Origin: Congeria kusceri
Taxonomy: Eukaryota > Mollusca > Bivalvia > Myida > Dreissenidae
Direction of reading: 5' to 3'
NCBI GenBank assembly: GCA_027627225.1
Contig: CM051038.1
Location: 47,020,843 to 47,084,842, forward strand
Length of the DNA stretch: 64,000 bases
Positions within the stretch are counted from its first letter, which is position 1, and each line of letters begins with the position of its first letter. Below are positions 11,738 to 23,000 of the stretch, piece by piece. The notes beneath the pieces were generated by a model, which worked only from the letters and a program-made list of their open reading frames with translations, was not told the origin of the DNA and made no database searches. The translations under genes were made by a program, and so were the position numbers.

Positions 11738-12650
11738 TTTGCGTTAAAGGATTGCTTATTACGTTTAAGGATTGCTTATTACGTTGAAGGATTGCTTATT
11801 ACGTTAAAGGATTGCTTAATACGTTAAAGGATTGCTTATTACATTAAAGGATTGCTTATTACGTTCAAGGATTGCATATTACGTTAAAGGGTTGCTTATT
11901 ACGTTAAAGGATTGCTTATTACGTTAAAGGATTGCTTATTACGTTAAAGAATTGCCTATTACATTAAAGGATTGCTTATTACATTAAAGGATTGCTTATT
12001 ACGTTCAAGGGTTGCTTATTACGTTAAAGGATTGCTTATTACGTTAAAGGGTTGCTTATTACGTTTAAGGATTGCTTATTACATTAAAGGATTGCTGATT
12101 ACATTAAAGGATTGCTTATTATGTTAAAGGGTTGCTTATTACGTTTAAGGATTATTTATTGCGTTAAAGCATTGTTTATTACGTTAAAAGATCGATTATT
12201 ACACATAATTTGGGGTTATTATGTTAATGGATTGCGTATTACATTAAAATATTGATTATTTTGTTCTTACGTTAAAGGATTGATAATTACGTTGAAGGAT
12301 TGATGATTACGTTGACGGATTGCTTATTATATTGAAGGATTCTTGATTATGTTTAAGGGGTACTCATTACGTTTAAGGTAATAATAAATCCTTAAACATA
12401 AAAAGCAATCATTTAACGTAATAACAATACTTTAACATAATAAGCAATTCTTAAATGTAATAAGATTATATTTAAGAATTGATAATTACGTTTAAGGATT
12501 GCTTATTACGTTTAAAGATTATTACGTTTAAGTATTGCTTATTATGTTTCAGGATTTACTATTACACAAAAGGTTTGCTTATTACGTGTAAGAGTTTCTT
12601 ATTATGTTTAAGGATTGCTTATTAAGTTTTAGGATTCATTATTACGTTTA
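11738..12650. repeat. 20-bp minisatellite with an inverted segment
   Basis: Around 45 units of acgttaaaggattgcttatt, well preserved at 11738-12170 and degrading to the right. At roughly 12385-12465 the units appear in the opposite orientation (aacgtaataa..., then ataagcaattctt), and they return to the first orientation after about 12475. Confidence 0.9.
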
Positions 12651-12794
12651 AGGATTGATTATTACACATAATGATCCCAAAAAAGATCTGGGATTGCTAA
12701 TTATGCTACATGATTGTTTTTTTAGAACATTAAAAACGATTTTACGCCATAGAGATCTATTCAAATCATCATATCAAATAAATTTCTTTTTCAG

Positions 12795-13178
12795 AATACC
12801 ACTCATCCTGGAAACCTTCCATTGGTTCATTCCACTCCATACCTGGCATGTCCCAATAACCATATGACCGACCATACAACCCTTGTGACCAATCCCAGTA
12901 CTCATCTGACTGATTTCGGTACCCATGTGACTGAGACTTCTCCAGATCAAGCGTCTTCTGTGTGCGTCCAGTTTCATGCGCCTACCGAGAGTGTATCAAA
13001 CCGGGAACAAGTGGCGCAGGGTGTCGCCTCCCGAAAAGTACCGTCCACAAGTTCCGGTCACACGTCTGGAGGAGACGCAGATGATGTCATTTCCGTCGTG
13101 GCAGGCAGGGAGCAGACACATGACTACCAGTTAGGATCAGAATGGTGCTACATGTTTTGGCAGGGAGCAGACACATGA
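12795..13178 (+). CDS. Possible terminal coding exon, unknown protein
   Basis: I do not recognise this protein. A good acceptor (tttctttttcag) at 12781-12794 is followed by an open frame of 127 codons ending TGA at 13176-13178. The composition is markedly richer in GC than the flanks and the product is Thr/Ser/His-rich (HMTDHTTLVTNPSTHLTDF, later SGGDADDVISVVAGREQ). The last ~25 codons run into the first units of the 55-bp minisatellite. No upstream exons were found, and the minus strand also has an open frame, so this may be a fossil or coincidence. Confidence 0.3.
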   Translation, partial: NTTHPGNLPLVHSTPYLACPNNHMTDHTTLVTNPSTHLTDFGTHVTETSPDQASSVCVQFHAPTESVSNREQVAQGVASRKVPSTSSGHTSGGDADDVISVVAGREQTHDYQLGSEWCYMFWQGADT

Positions 13179-13652
13179 CTACCAGTTAGGATCAGAATGG
13201 TGCTACATGTTTTGGCAGGGAGCAGACACACGACTATCGGTTAGGATCAGAATGGTGCTACATGTTTTGGCAGGGAGCAGACACATGACTATCAGTTAGG
13301 ATCAGAATGGTGCTACATGTTTTGGCAGGGAGCAGACACACGACTACCAGTTAGGATCAGAATGGTGCTACATGTTTTGGCAGGGAGCAGACACACGACT
13401 ATCGGTTAGGATCAGAATGGTGCTACATGTTTTGGCAGGGAGCAGACACACGACTATCAGTTAGGATCAGAATGGTGCTACATGTTTTGGCAGGGAGCAG
13501 ACACACGACTATCGGTTAGGATCAGAATGGTGCTACATGTTTTGGCAGGGAGCAGACACACGACTACCAGTTAGGATCAGAATGGTGCTACATGTTTTGG
13601 CAGGGAGCAGACACACGACTATCAGTTAGGATCAGAATGGTGCTACACGTTT
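13099..13652. repeat. 55-bp minisatellite, about ten units
   Basis: Near-identical 55-bp units with ttttggcagggagcagacac, gactatcagttaggatcag and aatggtgctacat. Variation is limited to acc/atc and cag/cgg positions. It abuts and overlaps the end of the possible exon at 12795-13178, suggesting amplification of an end-of-gene segment. Confidence 0.93.
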
Positions 13653-13950
13653 TGTAGTTCTGTGATAATGTGATTGGGCTGTTTATAGTTTAGTTATTGT
13701 GTGTATATTTTATGTACTTAATATGTGTTGTTTTTTTGTTTTTCTTGCGCTCACTGAACGACACTGAAATTTAACTGTGCATTTATCGAACTACTGATGA
13801 AAACTTGTGTCTATGTTATATTCCTATATTGGATATTGCTTGTTTAGGGTAGCCACTGCAATTCTGGTATATTTTTTCCCAGACTACAACGTGTTTCCTT
13901 ATTACTATTTTTGTCAGAGTCACCAAGACCCACTCATTTCAACATACAAT
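13653..13950. other. Short gap, nothing seen
   Basis: AT-rich, no features recognised; if 12795-13178 is an exon this would be its 3' untranslated region. Confidence 0.4.
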
Positions 13951-14153
13951 AATGGTGTGTAGTGTGCAACACGGCTTAATGCACCTGCTTAAAGTGTCGT
14001 CCGGGATCAGCTTGTGCAGGTCACACAGGCCGATCCGGAATAACACTTTCTGCTTTTATGGTATTTTCTATTTAAATGACATCTCTTCCAAACATAAATC
14101 CACTGTTGGCGGAAAGTGTCGTCCCGGATTAGCCTGTGCAGACGACACGCCTC
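13951..14153. repeat. Palindromic MITE family P, copy 3 (truncated right arm)
   Basis: Family P copy with a diverged left arm. The right palindrome is shortened: it jumps from cctgtgcagac directly to gacacgcctc. Confidence 0.8.
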
Positions 14154-14487
14154 AAATATATAATTTAATATGCACGTTATGTGCATCATCATCAACTGTG
14201 AAAATAGCCAATATGACTAATACTTTATATTTATCACATGCGATACCTTGTTTTCCATGTAATACAACCATTACGAATATTTTTATCTTACACATGTGTA
14301 AGATAACATTTTGAGCGTTTTCATTGGCTACATATTTTCTGACCGACCAATCGCATGACGTTATTTTTTGTGAAACGGCGTCGCCAACATGAAATGACGT
14401 CAATTCGGTAAACAACTTTTAGGATTTATCGACATGCTTTGGTAAAATTAGAAGCATTTTTTTCGTTTAAAAGCATATGATAAAAAA

Positions 14488-14632
14488 GATCTCACACGAG
14501 TTGTCATTTCATATCGTTTTATTAAACTCGTCCAGGAAATTCGTATGTAAGCTCGCCAAAAGGCCTTTTACTAACAAAATTCTTGAACTCATTTAATAAA
14601 ATATGATATGAAATGACAACTCGTGTCAGATC
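14488..14632. repeat. Imperfect inverted repeat, ~45-bp arms
   Basis: gatctcacacgagttgtcat at the left is complemented by atgacaactcgtgtcagatc at the right, and matching continues inward through tttcatatcgttttatta. The loop is about 55 bp. Probably a small MITE; no clear target duplication seen. Confidence 0.75.
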
Positions 14633-15280
14633 CTATATATGTTAAATTTTTAATGTCAAGAAAAGCAACCACCCTAAGCCAACATGGTTAAACTTTATTT
14701 TACAATTGCCATATTTTTTCGAGTTTCTTTTATATATCCCCCTTTCAGTGGCCACTGATTTTTTTATTTTCTTTACAATAACAGTATTTGATGTGAGGTA
14801 TTATAACACTAAATATTCAACATGAAACTTGTACTAGTATTTTCTTGCTTCAGAATTCCTTCTACGACAGATGGAGAAACAAGAGTGTTGGTAACTATAT
14901 TTATTATACCTCACTTTTGTCTATAATGATCATTTCCCATTACCCGAGAAAGAGATATTTTGACTGTCAAAAACATTTCAACCTTTTTGATACGTGACCA
15001 AGCGAAAGTGACTGTCAGGTCATGTGACCGCACTGACATTTTGAATGTCATATAAGGGCAAGTAACTGCATCAGTTTTTAGCCACATCATGAAAAGATTG
15101 TCTCCCTTTTCACGACATCACTATTCAATTTGTAAACAAGCGGTTATCTTCAAAGTTATTTGTTAGAAAAATAGTTTGCAAATATTTCTTAAGATGAGAC
15201 GATTTAGGCCTTCTTTAATCTTCATAGGCAGAATTAAGCATGTGACCTTTTTAACTCACTGTTGTTCGGTATAATAAAAT
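14633..15280. other. Intergenic, nothing seen
   Basis: AT-rich DNA without recognisable exons, RNA genes or tandem repeats. Confidence 0.4.
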
Positions 15281-15417
15281 TAATATTATATGGCAGCGTG
15301 TGTGACATTGATATTGTCAACCCTCGAAACAGAATGTCACCACTCGGCATTCACCTCGGGTGTTTATTCTGCCCTCGGGTTGACAATGTCAATGTCACAC
15401 AGGCTGCCATATGATAT
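15281..15417. repeat. Inverted repeat, ~50-bp arms
   Basis: atatggcagcgtgtgtgaca...attgtcaaccctcg is complemented by cgggttgacaatgtcaatgt...gctgccatat. The loop includes ctcggcattcacctcgggtg, so smaller hairpins are possible. Flanking bases are AT-rich, without a clean duplication. Confidence 0.8.
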
Positions 15418-15681
15418 TTATATAATGTACACCATTAATTGGTAAAATTAGAGGGTCTTGTCTGGTGGCTCTTCAGTCAAAAAGCACATTATTACATTAA
15501 TTTAGTGATATTAAGACATTAGTTTAGTGCTTGGCATTAAAAAAACTCAACGAGGGCACTGAAGAGACCTATTGACTGATTAGCAATTTGTCAAATTTCG
15601 CCAATTATTTCAAATAGAAAGAGCACAACATGGCAAGAACCACACTCAACAAAAGTTAAAATGCATCAAATGAAAATAAAT

Positions 15682-15939
15682 GTGGCGAGTCGTGGGAAAC
15701 CCGCGCTAAATGCATGTGCGTAAAGTGTTGTCCCGGATTAGCCTGTGCAGTCCGTACAGGCTGATCCAGGACGGCACTTTCTGCTTTTATGGTATTTTCT
15801 GTTTCAATGAAGTCTCTATTAAACATAAATCCATAGGTGGAAAGTGCTGTCTTGGATTAGCCTGTGCGGATTGCACAGGCTGATCCGGGACGACACTTTA
15901 CGCACATGTATTAAGCCCGGTTTCCTCATGACACGCCAC
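15682..15939. repeat. Palindromic MITE family P, copy 4
   Basis: Full-length 258-bp copy, ends GTGGCGAGTCGTGGGAAACC and complement, flanked on both sides by AAAT, a likely 4-bp target duplication. Confidence 0.87.
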
Positions 15940-16671
15940 AAATTTAAAATGTTGTATTTTCTTGATTTTTAAGAATTTCATATTGAAATGTCACTTATGA
16001 TTATTTGAGTTAAACATGCATGTGTTCATACCAAAATATTAGCAAAAATATGAAAAAATGTTGTGTTTACCATGGTGCAGCTGAAATTCTCATAAAGAAA
16101 ATACAATAATTTCTATTTTGGTGCATTATCAGCGGACAAAAATATGATTCTCAGGTTTGCATTTCTTGTTGCGGTCACAAAATTTGACAGGAAATGTCAC
16201 TGTTTGTAAAGAATGCCAATGAAGAAAATTAAACCCAGGGCAGTTACTCCCTAAATATTGTACAGTTATGATTCTTACCCTCTACATTTAATTGCTGGCG
16301 TCACATATAAATGTCATATCATATAAATGAAAAGTCAGTTATTGAAAAGAAATAAAAATAAGACTTGAATAGTTAATCTCACAAACAAAAAAAACAAAAA
16401 TAAAATTGATCGAAATTACATTTAATTCCTTCAACTTGTTTATTTGGTAAAACTGTTTACCTTTTGCGTTAAGCATTTAAAACTAAAGAATTTAACAAGT
16501 AATACAGTATAACACTATATTGTTAAATACTGCAGACATCTTAAATGTCAATGACAAAGATAAAAAAGAACAATGTACATACAAAAATCAGGCATGGCAT
16601 TTCAAATGAGAATTAAACCTGAAAAGAAACAAGGTAATATTTTTCCCTTTTTTATAACACTGCAAACATAA
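15940..16671. other. Intergenic, nothing seen
   Basis: AT-rich sequence with no recognisable gene or repeat. Confidence 0.4.
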
Positions 16672-18110
16672 TAGTAACAAGAAACATGGAAATTCCACGA
16701 AAACCAAATTTTTCGAACGAAATGCAGAAAAGACAGCACAATAATGAAAGACAGTTCTGGATGCCATATGCATTCCTAAGCGAGGTCTCGTTATAAGGTA
16801 TCTATGTATGAAGTTTCATTAAAATATCGCAATGTGTTCTCAAATTATTGAGCAAAAACCGTTTTTGTAATTTTAGTAACATTGACCTTGACCTTGATCT
16901 CACCCACCCCATATGCAATCCCAAGCATGGTCTAGATACAAGGTATCTATGTATGAAGTTTCATTCAAATATCTTGATGCATTCAAAAGTTATTGAGCGG
17001 AAACCATTGTTCTATTTTTAGTAATGGAGACCTTGCAGTGTTTGTTTTAGGGCCAATTTGGGGCCCTTAAAAGGTATATATTTTTCCCCTATATTTAACT
17101 TAAAATTCCGCTCAGAATGTACATGTAAGCTTTAGTTTGAAGAAAACCCCCCAACTAAAATCGGACAAAAATTGACTAAGAATTGTCGCAAACAATCCCA
17201 GATATTTTTCATCAAACCAAGTTAGTGCATAAATCTAAGTTATCATTTGTAGCAAAGCAATTGATTAAAGTTTTATAACAAAGAAGAACATACACATTTA
17301 ATAATGCTTTTCCAAAACAAAATTCCCCTTTTGTGGTAAAATTCCCCATCTGAAGGGCCCCGCTACCTGACCCCTAAGGTGGAAAAAACACCGCCTTGAC
17401 CCCACCACCCTATACGCAATCCCAAGCTGGTCTCGATATAAGGTATCTATGTATGAAGTTTCATTAAAATATCTCAGTGCATTGTCAAGTTATGGAGCGA
17501 AAACCGTTTTTCTATTTTTAGTAACAGTGACCTTGACCCCACCCACCACATATGCAATCCCAAGAGAGGTCTCAATATAAGGTATCTATGTATGTATTTT
17601 TTTCATAAAAATATCTTGATACGATCTCTAGTTATTAAGCAGAAACCATTTTTTATTTTAAGTAATTGTCACCTTGACCTTGACAACATCCACCCCATAT
17701 GCAATCTCAAGCAAGGCTTCGATATAAGGTATATATGTATGAAGTTTCATTAAAATATCTCGATGAGTTCTCAAGTTATTGAGCAGAAACCATTTTTCTA
17801 TTTTAAGTAACCTTGACCTTGACCCCACCCACCCCATATGCAATCTCAAGCGAGGTCTCGATAAATTGTATCTATGTATGAAGTTTCATTAAAATATATG
17901 TATGGATTGTAATGTTATTGAGTGGAAACCGTTTTTCTATTTTTAGTAATGGTGACCTTCACCCCACCCACCCCATATGCAATCCCAAGTGAGGTCTCGA
18001 TATAAGGTATCTATGTATGAAGTTTCATTTATATCTCAATCCATTCTCGAGTTAGAGAGCGGAAATGAAAAATTGACGCCGCCACCCCGCCCGCCCAACG
18101 ACATACCCCA
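16672..18110. repeat. Tandem-core element (pearl/HINE-like) with TGACCTTGACC motif, array 1
   Basis: Begins aacaagaaacatggaaattc, like the element at 34199. It continues as ~135-bp imperfect tandem units with gaccttgaccccacccaccc, atatgcaatcccaag, ctatgtatgaagtttcatta and ttctcaagttattgagc, and ends near gagcggaaatgaaaaattga. A leader plus tandem core plus distinct tail is the pattern of bivalve pearl elements, which are thought to derive from Helentrons. The array is split by a CAGTG element at 17036-17392. Confidence 0.8.
17036..17392 (-). mobile_element. CAGTG-end nonautonomous element (family C), inside array 1
   Basis: Reverse-oriented copy: cagtgtttgttttagggcca at the left and ggtggaaaaaacaccg at the right. 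CCTTG precedes and follows it, a probable 5-bp target duplication made from the array's own sequence. Ends of the CAGTG type suggest a hAT-like or related cut-and-paste origin. Confidence 0.75.
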
Positions 18111-19073
18111 AATTTGTGCATGTATATTGTGTCTGCTACGAAGTACACTCAACCTCATTAAAATCAAGTCCTAACGTTGTTAGGATCTGAAGACATCGAA
18201 TAACAGGCCATGTTCAAATTACCTTCAGAACAATACAGTCAGCCCTTCTTCGCTCAATGAAATTTCTTTTTGCAAAGCAAAATTTGGCCATGGTTTTTTA
18301 AACGGTGATGCATTTCTAGCTGATCAACGGGAATAAATCATTTACAGTTAATTATCACGTTGATAATAATGAATATAGTGGTACCTTCGGTGAGTAAACA
18401 TCCAAAGTTCAAATTAATTTCGTGCATAGTTTTTGTGGTTTATATATAACGTTATACCACAACATTTTGAAGGCAACAATTTGATTGGCTCATAAAAAGG
18501 TCAGCTGAATGTGACCCCTAATGCAAAGTCATCAGATCCAGTCAGCAGATAATATAGTAGCCTAAGACTGGATATGGTTTTAATGAGATTGCAAAATACA
18601 TATAATATTTAAGATTAATATTGCGAACACAGCGCCTGGAGCACTGCAGTTTGCTGACTATCTTAAGCACATTCTGACCACTACAAATAAAAATTACATT
18701 TTATAATATTTCATATTAGCAAAACTGCATTGTATTATCAAAGTACAAAAATGTACCCATTATAACTACATAAATTATGTACATGTTAATCAACCAGTAG
18801 ACGAGCATAGATTGCTGCGCCTTTCTGTTTGTCCAAGGTTGTTTGTCCAAGGATTTGAAGTAAATCGATTGGATTATGCAACCGTTTGCTATTAATTACC
18901 ACTGAAATCTAAACCCATAATTGGTCAACTCAATCCTTGATTAACAAGTACCTGTATATTTTCCTATACCCTTATAAACAAAAAGAACAAAATTAAACAT
19001 CTGCATAAACTTATGTTTTGTAGCCATTATAACAATAGCAAACATCGGTAATCCTTTTTCAACAAACAGTAAA
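18111..19073. other. CIR1 3' flank / probable 3' untranslated region
   Basis: No repeat or gene recognised. Being directly downstream of the CIR1 stop at 19074 on the minus strand, part of it is likely the 3' UTR. The polyadenylation site was not pinned down. Confidence 0.4.
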
Positions 19074-20068
19074 TTATTCACTTGAATCACTCGAATACGC
19101 CCTCCTTCTAGATGGCTTCAATTCTTTTCGGGACTGCTTTCTATCAGATTCAGAAATTTCACTTTCTGATGACAAAGCCTGCCTTTTTCGTTTCGATCCC
19201 CTATCTGGAGAACTGTCATTCCTACTGTCACTGTCTGACGAATCTCTATGTCTTCTTGAGCTTTTTAATGGTATCTCTGCATCTGCAACTTTCGAAGATT
19301 TTCTGTGCTTTCTATCTTTGTCTTTCCTCCTATCTTCTTCAGAGCTTGATCTGTCTCTATTTCTACTGTCTCTTCTAGAATGTTTGTACTCCTGATGATC
19401 TTGGGCCCTTTTTGGCCTTCTGTCAGCCTCTGGCGAACTGGAGCTATCATGTCTTCTTCTAGACATTACCTTACTTTTATCATGGTTATGCCTGGACCTA
19501 TCATCAGCACTTCTTTTATTGTCTCTATTTCTTTCATTATGTTCAATACGTCCATATTGACCACCACCACTGCTGTTTCTATCTCTTGACAAGCTCCCTG
19601 CACCATGACTATATGTTTTATCTTTTGCTCTACTACCACTTAGTGTCTCCCTTTCTCCTCTATGTTTTCCCCTTTCACTTTCATGCTCCCTGACATTTCT
19701 TCTTTCTCTGCTACTTCTATCTCTTTCAACTCTTTCACTTCTTTCCCTTGACTTTTCTTTTTTGATTTCCCTGTCCCTACTAACACTTCTACTAAAATCC
19801 CTCTTTTGATTTCTCGTATGTTCTCTACCATCCTTGTTCCTTCTGTCCTGATTTTCGTATCTTTCCTCTCTACTGTCTCTTGAACTGCTTCTGTGGTCTC
19901 TAACATTTCTACAGTTGTCTTGTTCTCTGCTGTGAGATCTGTTTCTATCTCTTCCATGTGATACTGCATGCCTAGTGCCTGGACTTCTAATATGAGGATC
20001 TTCTTCAGGTCTGTTACTGGATTTACTCCCTACCCCTCCATTCTTTCTTGGTTTTCTGTCATCAGAAT
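19074..20068 (-). CDS. CIR1: CIR1 exon 10 (terminal, charged tail)
   Basis: 995 nt including the stop; opens after acceptor gtgttcacag with [12 protein letters not shown] and continues as 331 codons very rich in Arg, Ser, Asp, Glu and Lys ([16 protein letters not shown] and similar), ending [15 protein letters not shown]-rich, low-complexity tails are typical of CIR1 and splicing-speckle proteins. The in-frame ATG at 20102 lies in the intron and is not the start. Confidence 0.92.
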
Positions 20069-23000
20069 CTGTGAACACATCAAGGTTTAACAAACGTCTC
20101 AATGTAATGTTAAACTCACAAGCATGGCAATGAAAAATTCAGAGCAACAGATACAGATTTTGTCAGGATGGAATATTACGCCATCATTTTTTAAATAATT
20201 GAGTAATAGAAGAGTACTTGAAATTAGCTTAACCCATACAATTAATATAAATTGTGTTGAAAATATCAAAACTGAGTAAACCAAATCACTCACACAATGA
20301 AATTATGTTTATCTTATTTGATTAACATATGTTCCTTTATAAACAAGAGCTGTCAGAGGACAGAGCGCTCGACTATTCAAAGTATTTCAGTTGGTACATA
20401 TTTTGGATAGTGGAAGGGGCATAAATTAGTTAAAATACAAAACTTTTAAGTGAAGCCTTGTATAGTTTATACATTTTTGGAACAAAAACAATGTAAAAAG
20501 TGTACATAACTCTGTCAAAATACAAAACAGAGTTATGGGGAATGCTGACCCTGATACCAGAGTTGATGTTATTCACTTGAAACTTGGAACTTACCTTTGT
20601 AGTTTTGAAGTTACAAAACGTTTGAATATAAATTTTAACCAGAAAATCTATGTGAAAAAGGGGCATAACTGTCAAAATACAAAACAGAGTTATGGGTAAT
20701 GTTGTCCCTCACACTAGAGCTCATGACAAAGGTTAGCTCCAAGTTTCAGGTGAATAACTTACGTATTTTTGAAGTTACCAAACTTTTAATATAAACTTTA
20801 AACAGAAAATCTAAGTGAAAAGGGGGCATAATAATGTCAAAATACAAAACAGAGTTATGGGGAATGTTGCCCCTGATACTGGAGTTGATGACACCGACGC
20901 CGGGGTTAGTAGGATAGCTCACTATTCTTCGAATAGTCGAGCTAAAAAAATCAAAACAATTCTCCTCCCATTACACAGCCAAGCATGAATGATGGAGAAA
21001 TAGAAATACTACAACCACATGAAATATTGCTAGTAGTGTTCACTATACCACTATCAGTCATTCAATGACAAATCTTCATTGGATATTTGATGGTTTTTGA
21101 GTATTCAGTATGTAAAACGAGTTTTGCCACTTATCAATTTTTTTATTAATTGGGTAAAAGGCACATTACAACTTATCTCTTGCTCCAGACTAATTGTGAT
21201 ACCAGAATCTACTACAAATACAAGACACGGTAAGAATATAAAGGCAATTTGAAATGTTCATGCCGATATTTACAATGCCAATTACAGGTTTATCATAATT
21301 GTATCGAAAATGAAACGTTTCTCACAAAAATCTAATCAAAAAATTATGCAAAATCTAAATATTCAAATACCTGATTCAGAATCAAGTATATCACATTTAA
21401 TGTAAATAATATGAGGTGTGTCGTGGGAAAACCGGGCTTCATGCACGTGCGTAAAGTGTCATCCACGATAAGCCTGTGCAGTTTGCACAGGCTAATCCGG
21501 GATGACACTTTCCGCCTACAGTGGATTTATGTTAAGAAGAGACTTAGTTGAAACAGAAAATACCATCAAAGCGGAAAGTGTTGTCTCGGATTAGCCTGTG
21601 CGGACTGCATAGGCTGATCCGGAATGACACTTTACGCACATGCATTAAGCCGGGTTTTCCCACTACAAGCCTCATATATTTTCAAACGACCAATTATCTT
21701 TGGGTAGGACAAAACACTTCTCTGATAGTGACTTAGGTTCAGATAATGCAAGTTGTTTTCACTATACCAATTTTATATTTATGTTTTATTTTGATTTTAA
21801 CTACACAATAATATTACATTACACACTTTCTTAATCAATGTTCATTTTTTGGTTATTGTGTTACGATTTTGAAGAGTAACATCCTTTTAAACTTATATGA
21901 TATGTTCACAGATTTTGTATGTTTTTTAAATATGGCATTAAACACTTTAACCAGACAAATTAGGCATCTGAACTAAAAAGCTCAAATACAGTGGAAATGC
22001 ATTATTGCGAATCACAATACTACGAAAAGACGGGATTCTTCTAATAAGGCTGTCGGTCCCGTCCGTTTTTCTTGTATGTTTAACTAAACAAGAGGGCCCT
22101 AGGACGTTCACCTGAGATCTTGTAACCCAATTGGAATTTGCATCCCCGAGGCGTGGCTTATTTTTATCCAGGGGCATAATATGAACAATCTTGAACAAAC
22201 CTCTGGGCCTTGCGGTTTCAGGTAAAGATTTTTAAAGTAACTTTGCTATTTAAGTCTATATAAAGCATGTGACCCCTCGGGGTGCCACCAGATTTGACCC
22301 CAGGGGCATAATTTGAACAATCTTTAGAGAGAACCACTATGCAATGTTAAGTACCAAATAGAGGGAAGCTGTGGGCTTTGCCGTTTCAGAGGAGAACATT
22401 TTTAAAGTCATTTTGCTATTTAAGTCTATATAAACCATGTGACACCCGAGGCGTGACCAGATTTGACCCCAGGGGCATAATTTGAACAATATTTGTAGAG
22501 GACCACTATACGGATGTTACATACCAAATATGAAACTCTAGGCCTAGCTGTTTCAGAGGAGAAGAATTTTAAAGTCATTTTGCTATTTAAGTCTATATAA
22601 ACCATGTGACCCCCGGGGTATGGTCATTTTTGACCCATGGGGCATAATTTGAAAAAACTTTGAAAAGGAACACTAAAGGATGTTACATACCAGATATGAA
22701 ACCTCTGGGCATTGCGGTTTCAGAGGAGAGTTTTAAAGTCATTTTGCTATATATTCTATATAAACCATATGACCTCCGGGGCGTTTTGACCCCAGGGGCA
22801 TAATCTGAATAATCTTTGTAGAGGACCACTTTAGGATGTTACATACCAAATATGAAACCTCTGGGTCTTGTGGTTTCAGAGGAGAAGATTTTTAAAGTCA
22901 TTTTTTGCTATATATTCTATATAAACCATGTGACCCTCGGGGCATGGGCCGTTTTGACCCCAGGGGCATAGTATGAACAATCTTTGTAGAGGACCACTAA

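Noticed and set aside
11738..12650. CRISPR-like regular repeats
   Set aside because: Units are directly adjacent without unique spacers, there are no cas genes, and the genome is animal. The same applies to the 33-, 36-, 44- and 55-bp arrays.
19112..19589. Plus-strand open frames opposite CIR1 exon 10
   Set aside because: Antisense shadows of the Arg/Ser-rich tail; the minus-strand frame has family features and splice support.
20099..20293. Upstream start for the terminal CIR1 exon or a separate small gene
   Set aside because: The frame is intronic: exon 10 opens at an acceptor at 20068, and exons 1-9 upstream give the conserved N-terminus.
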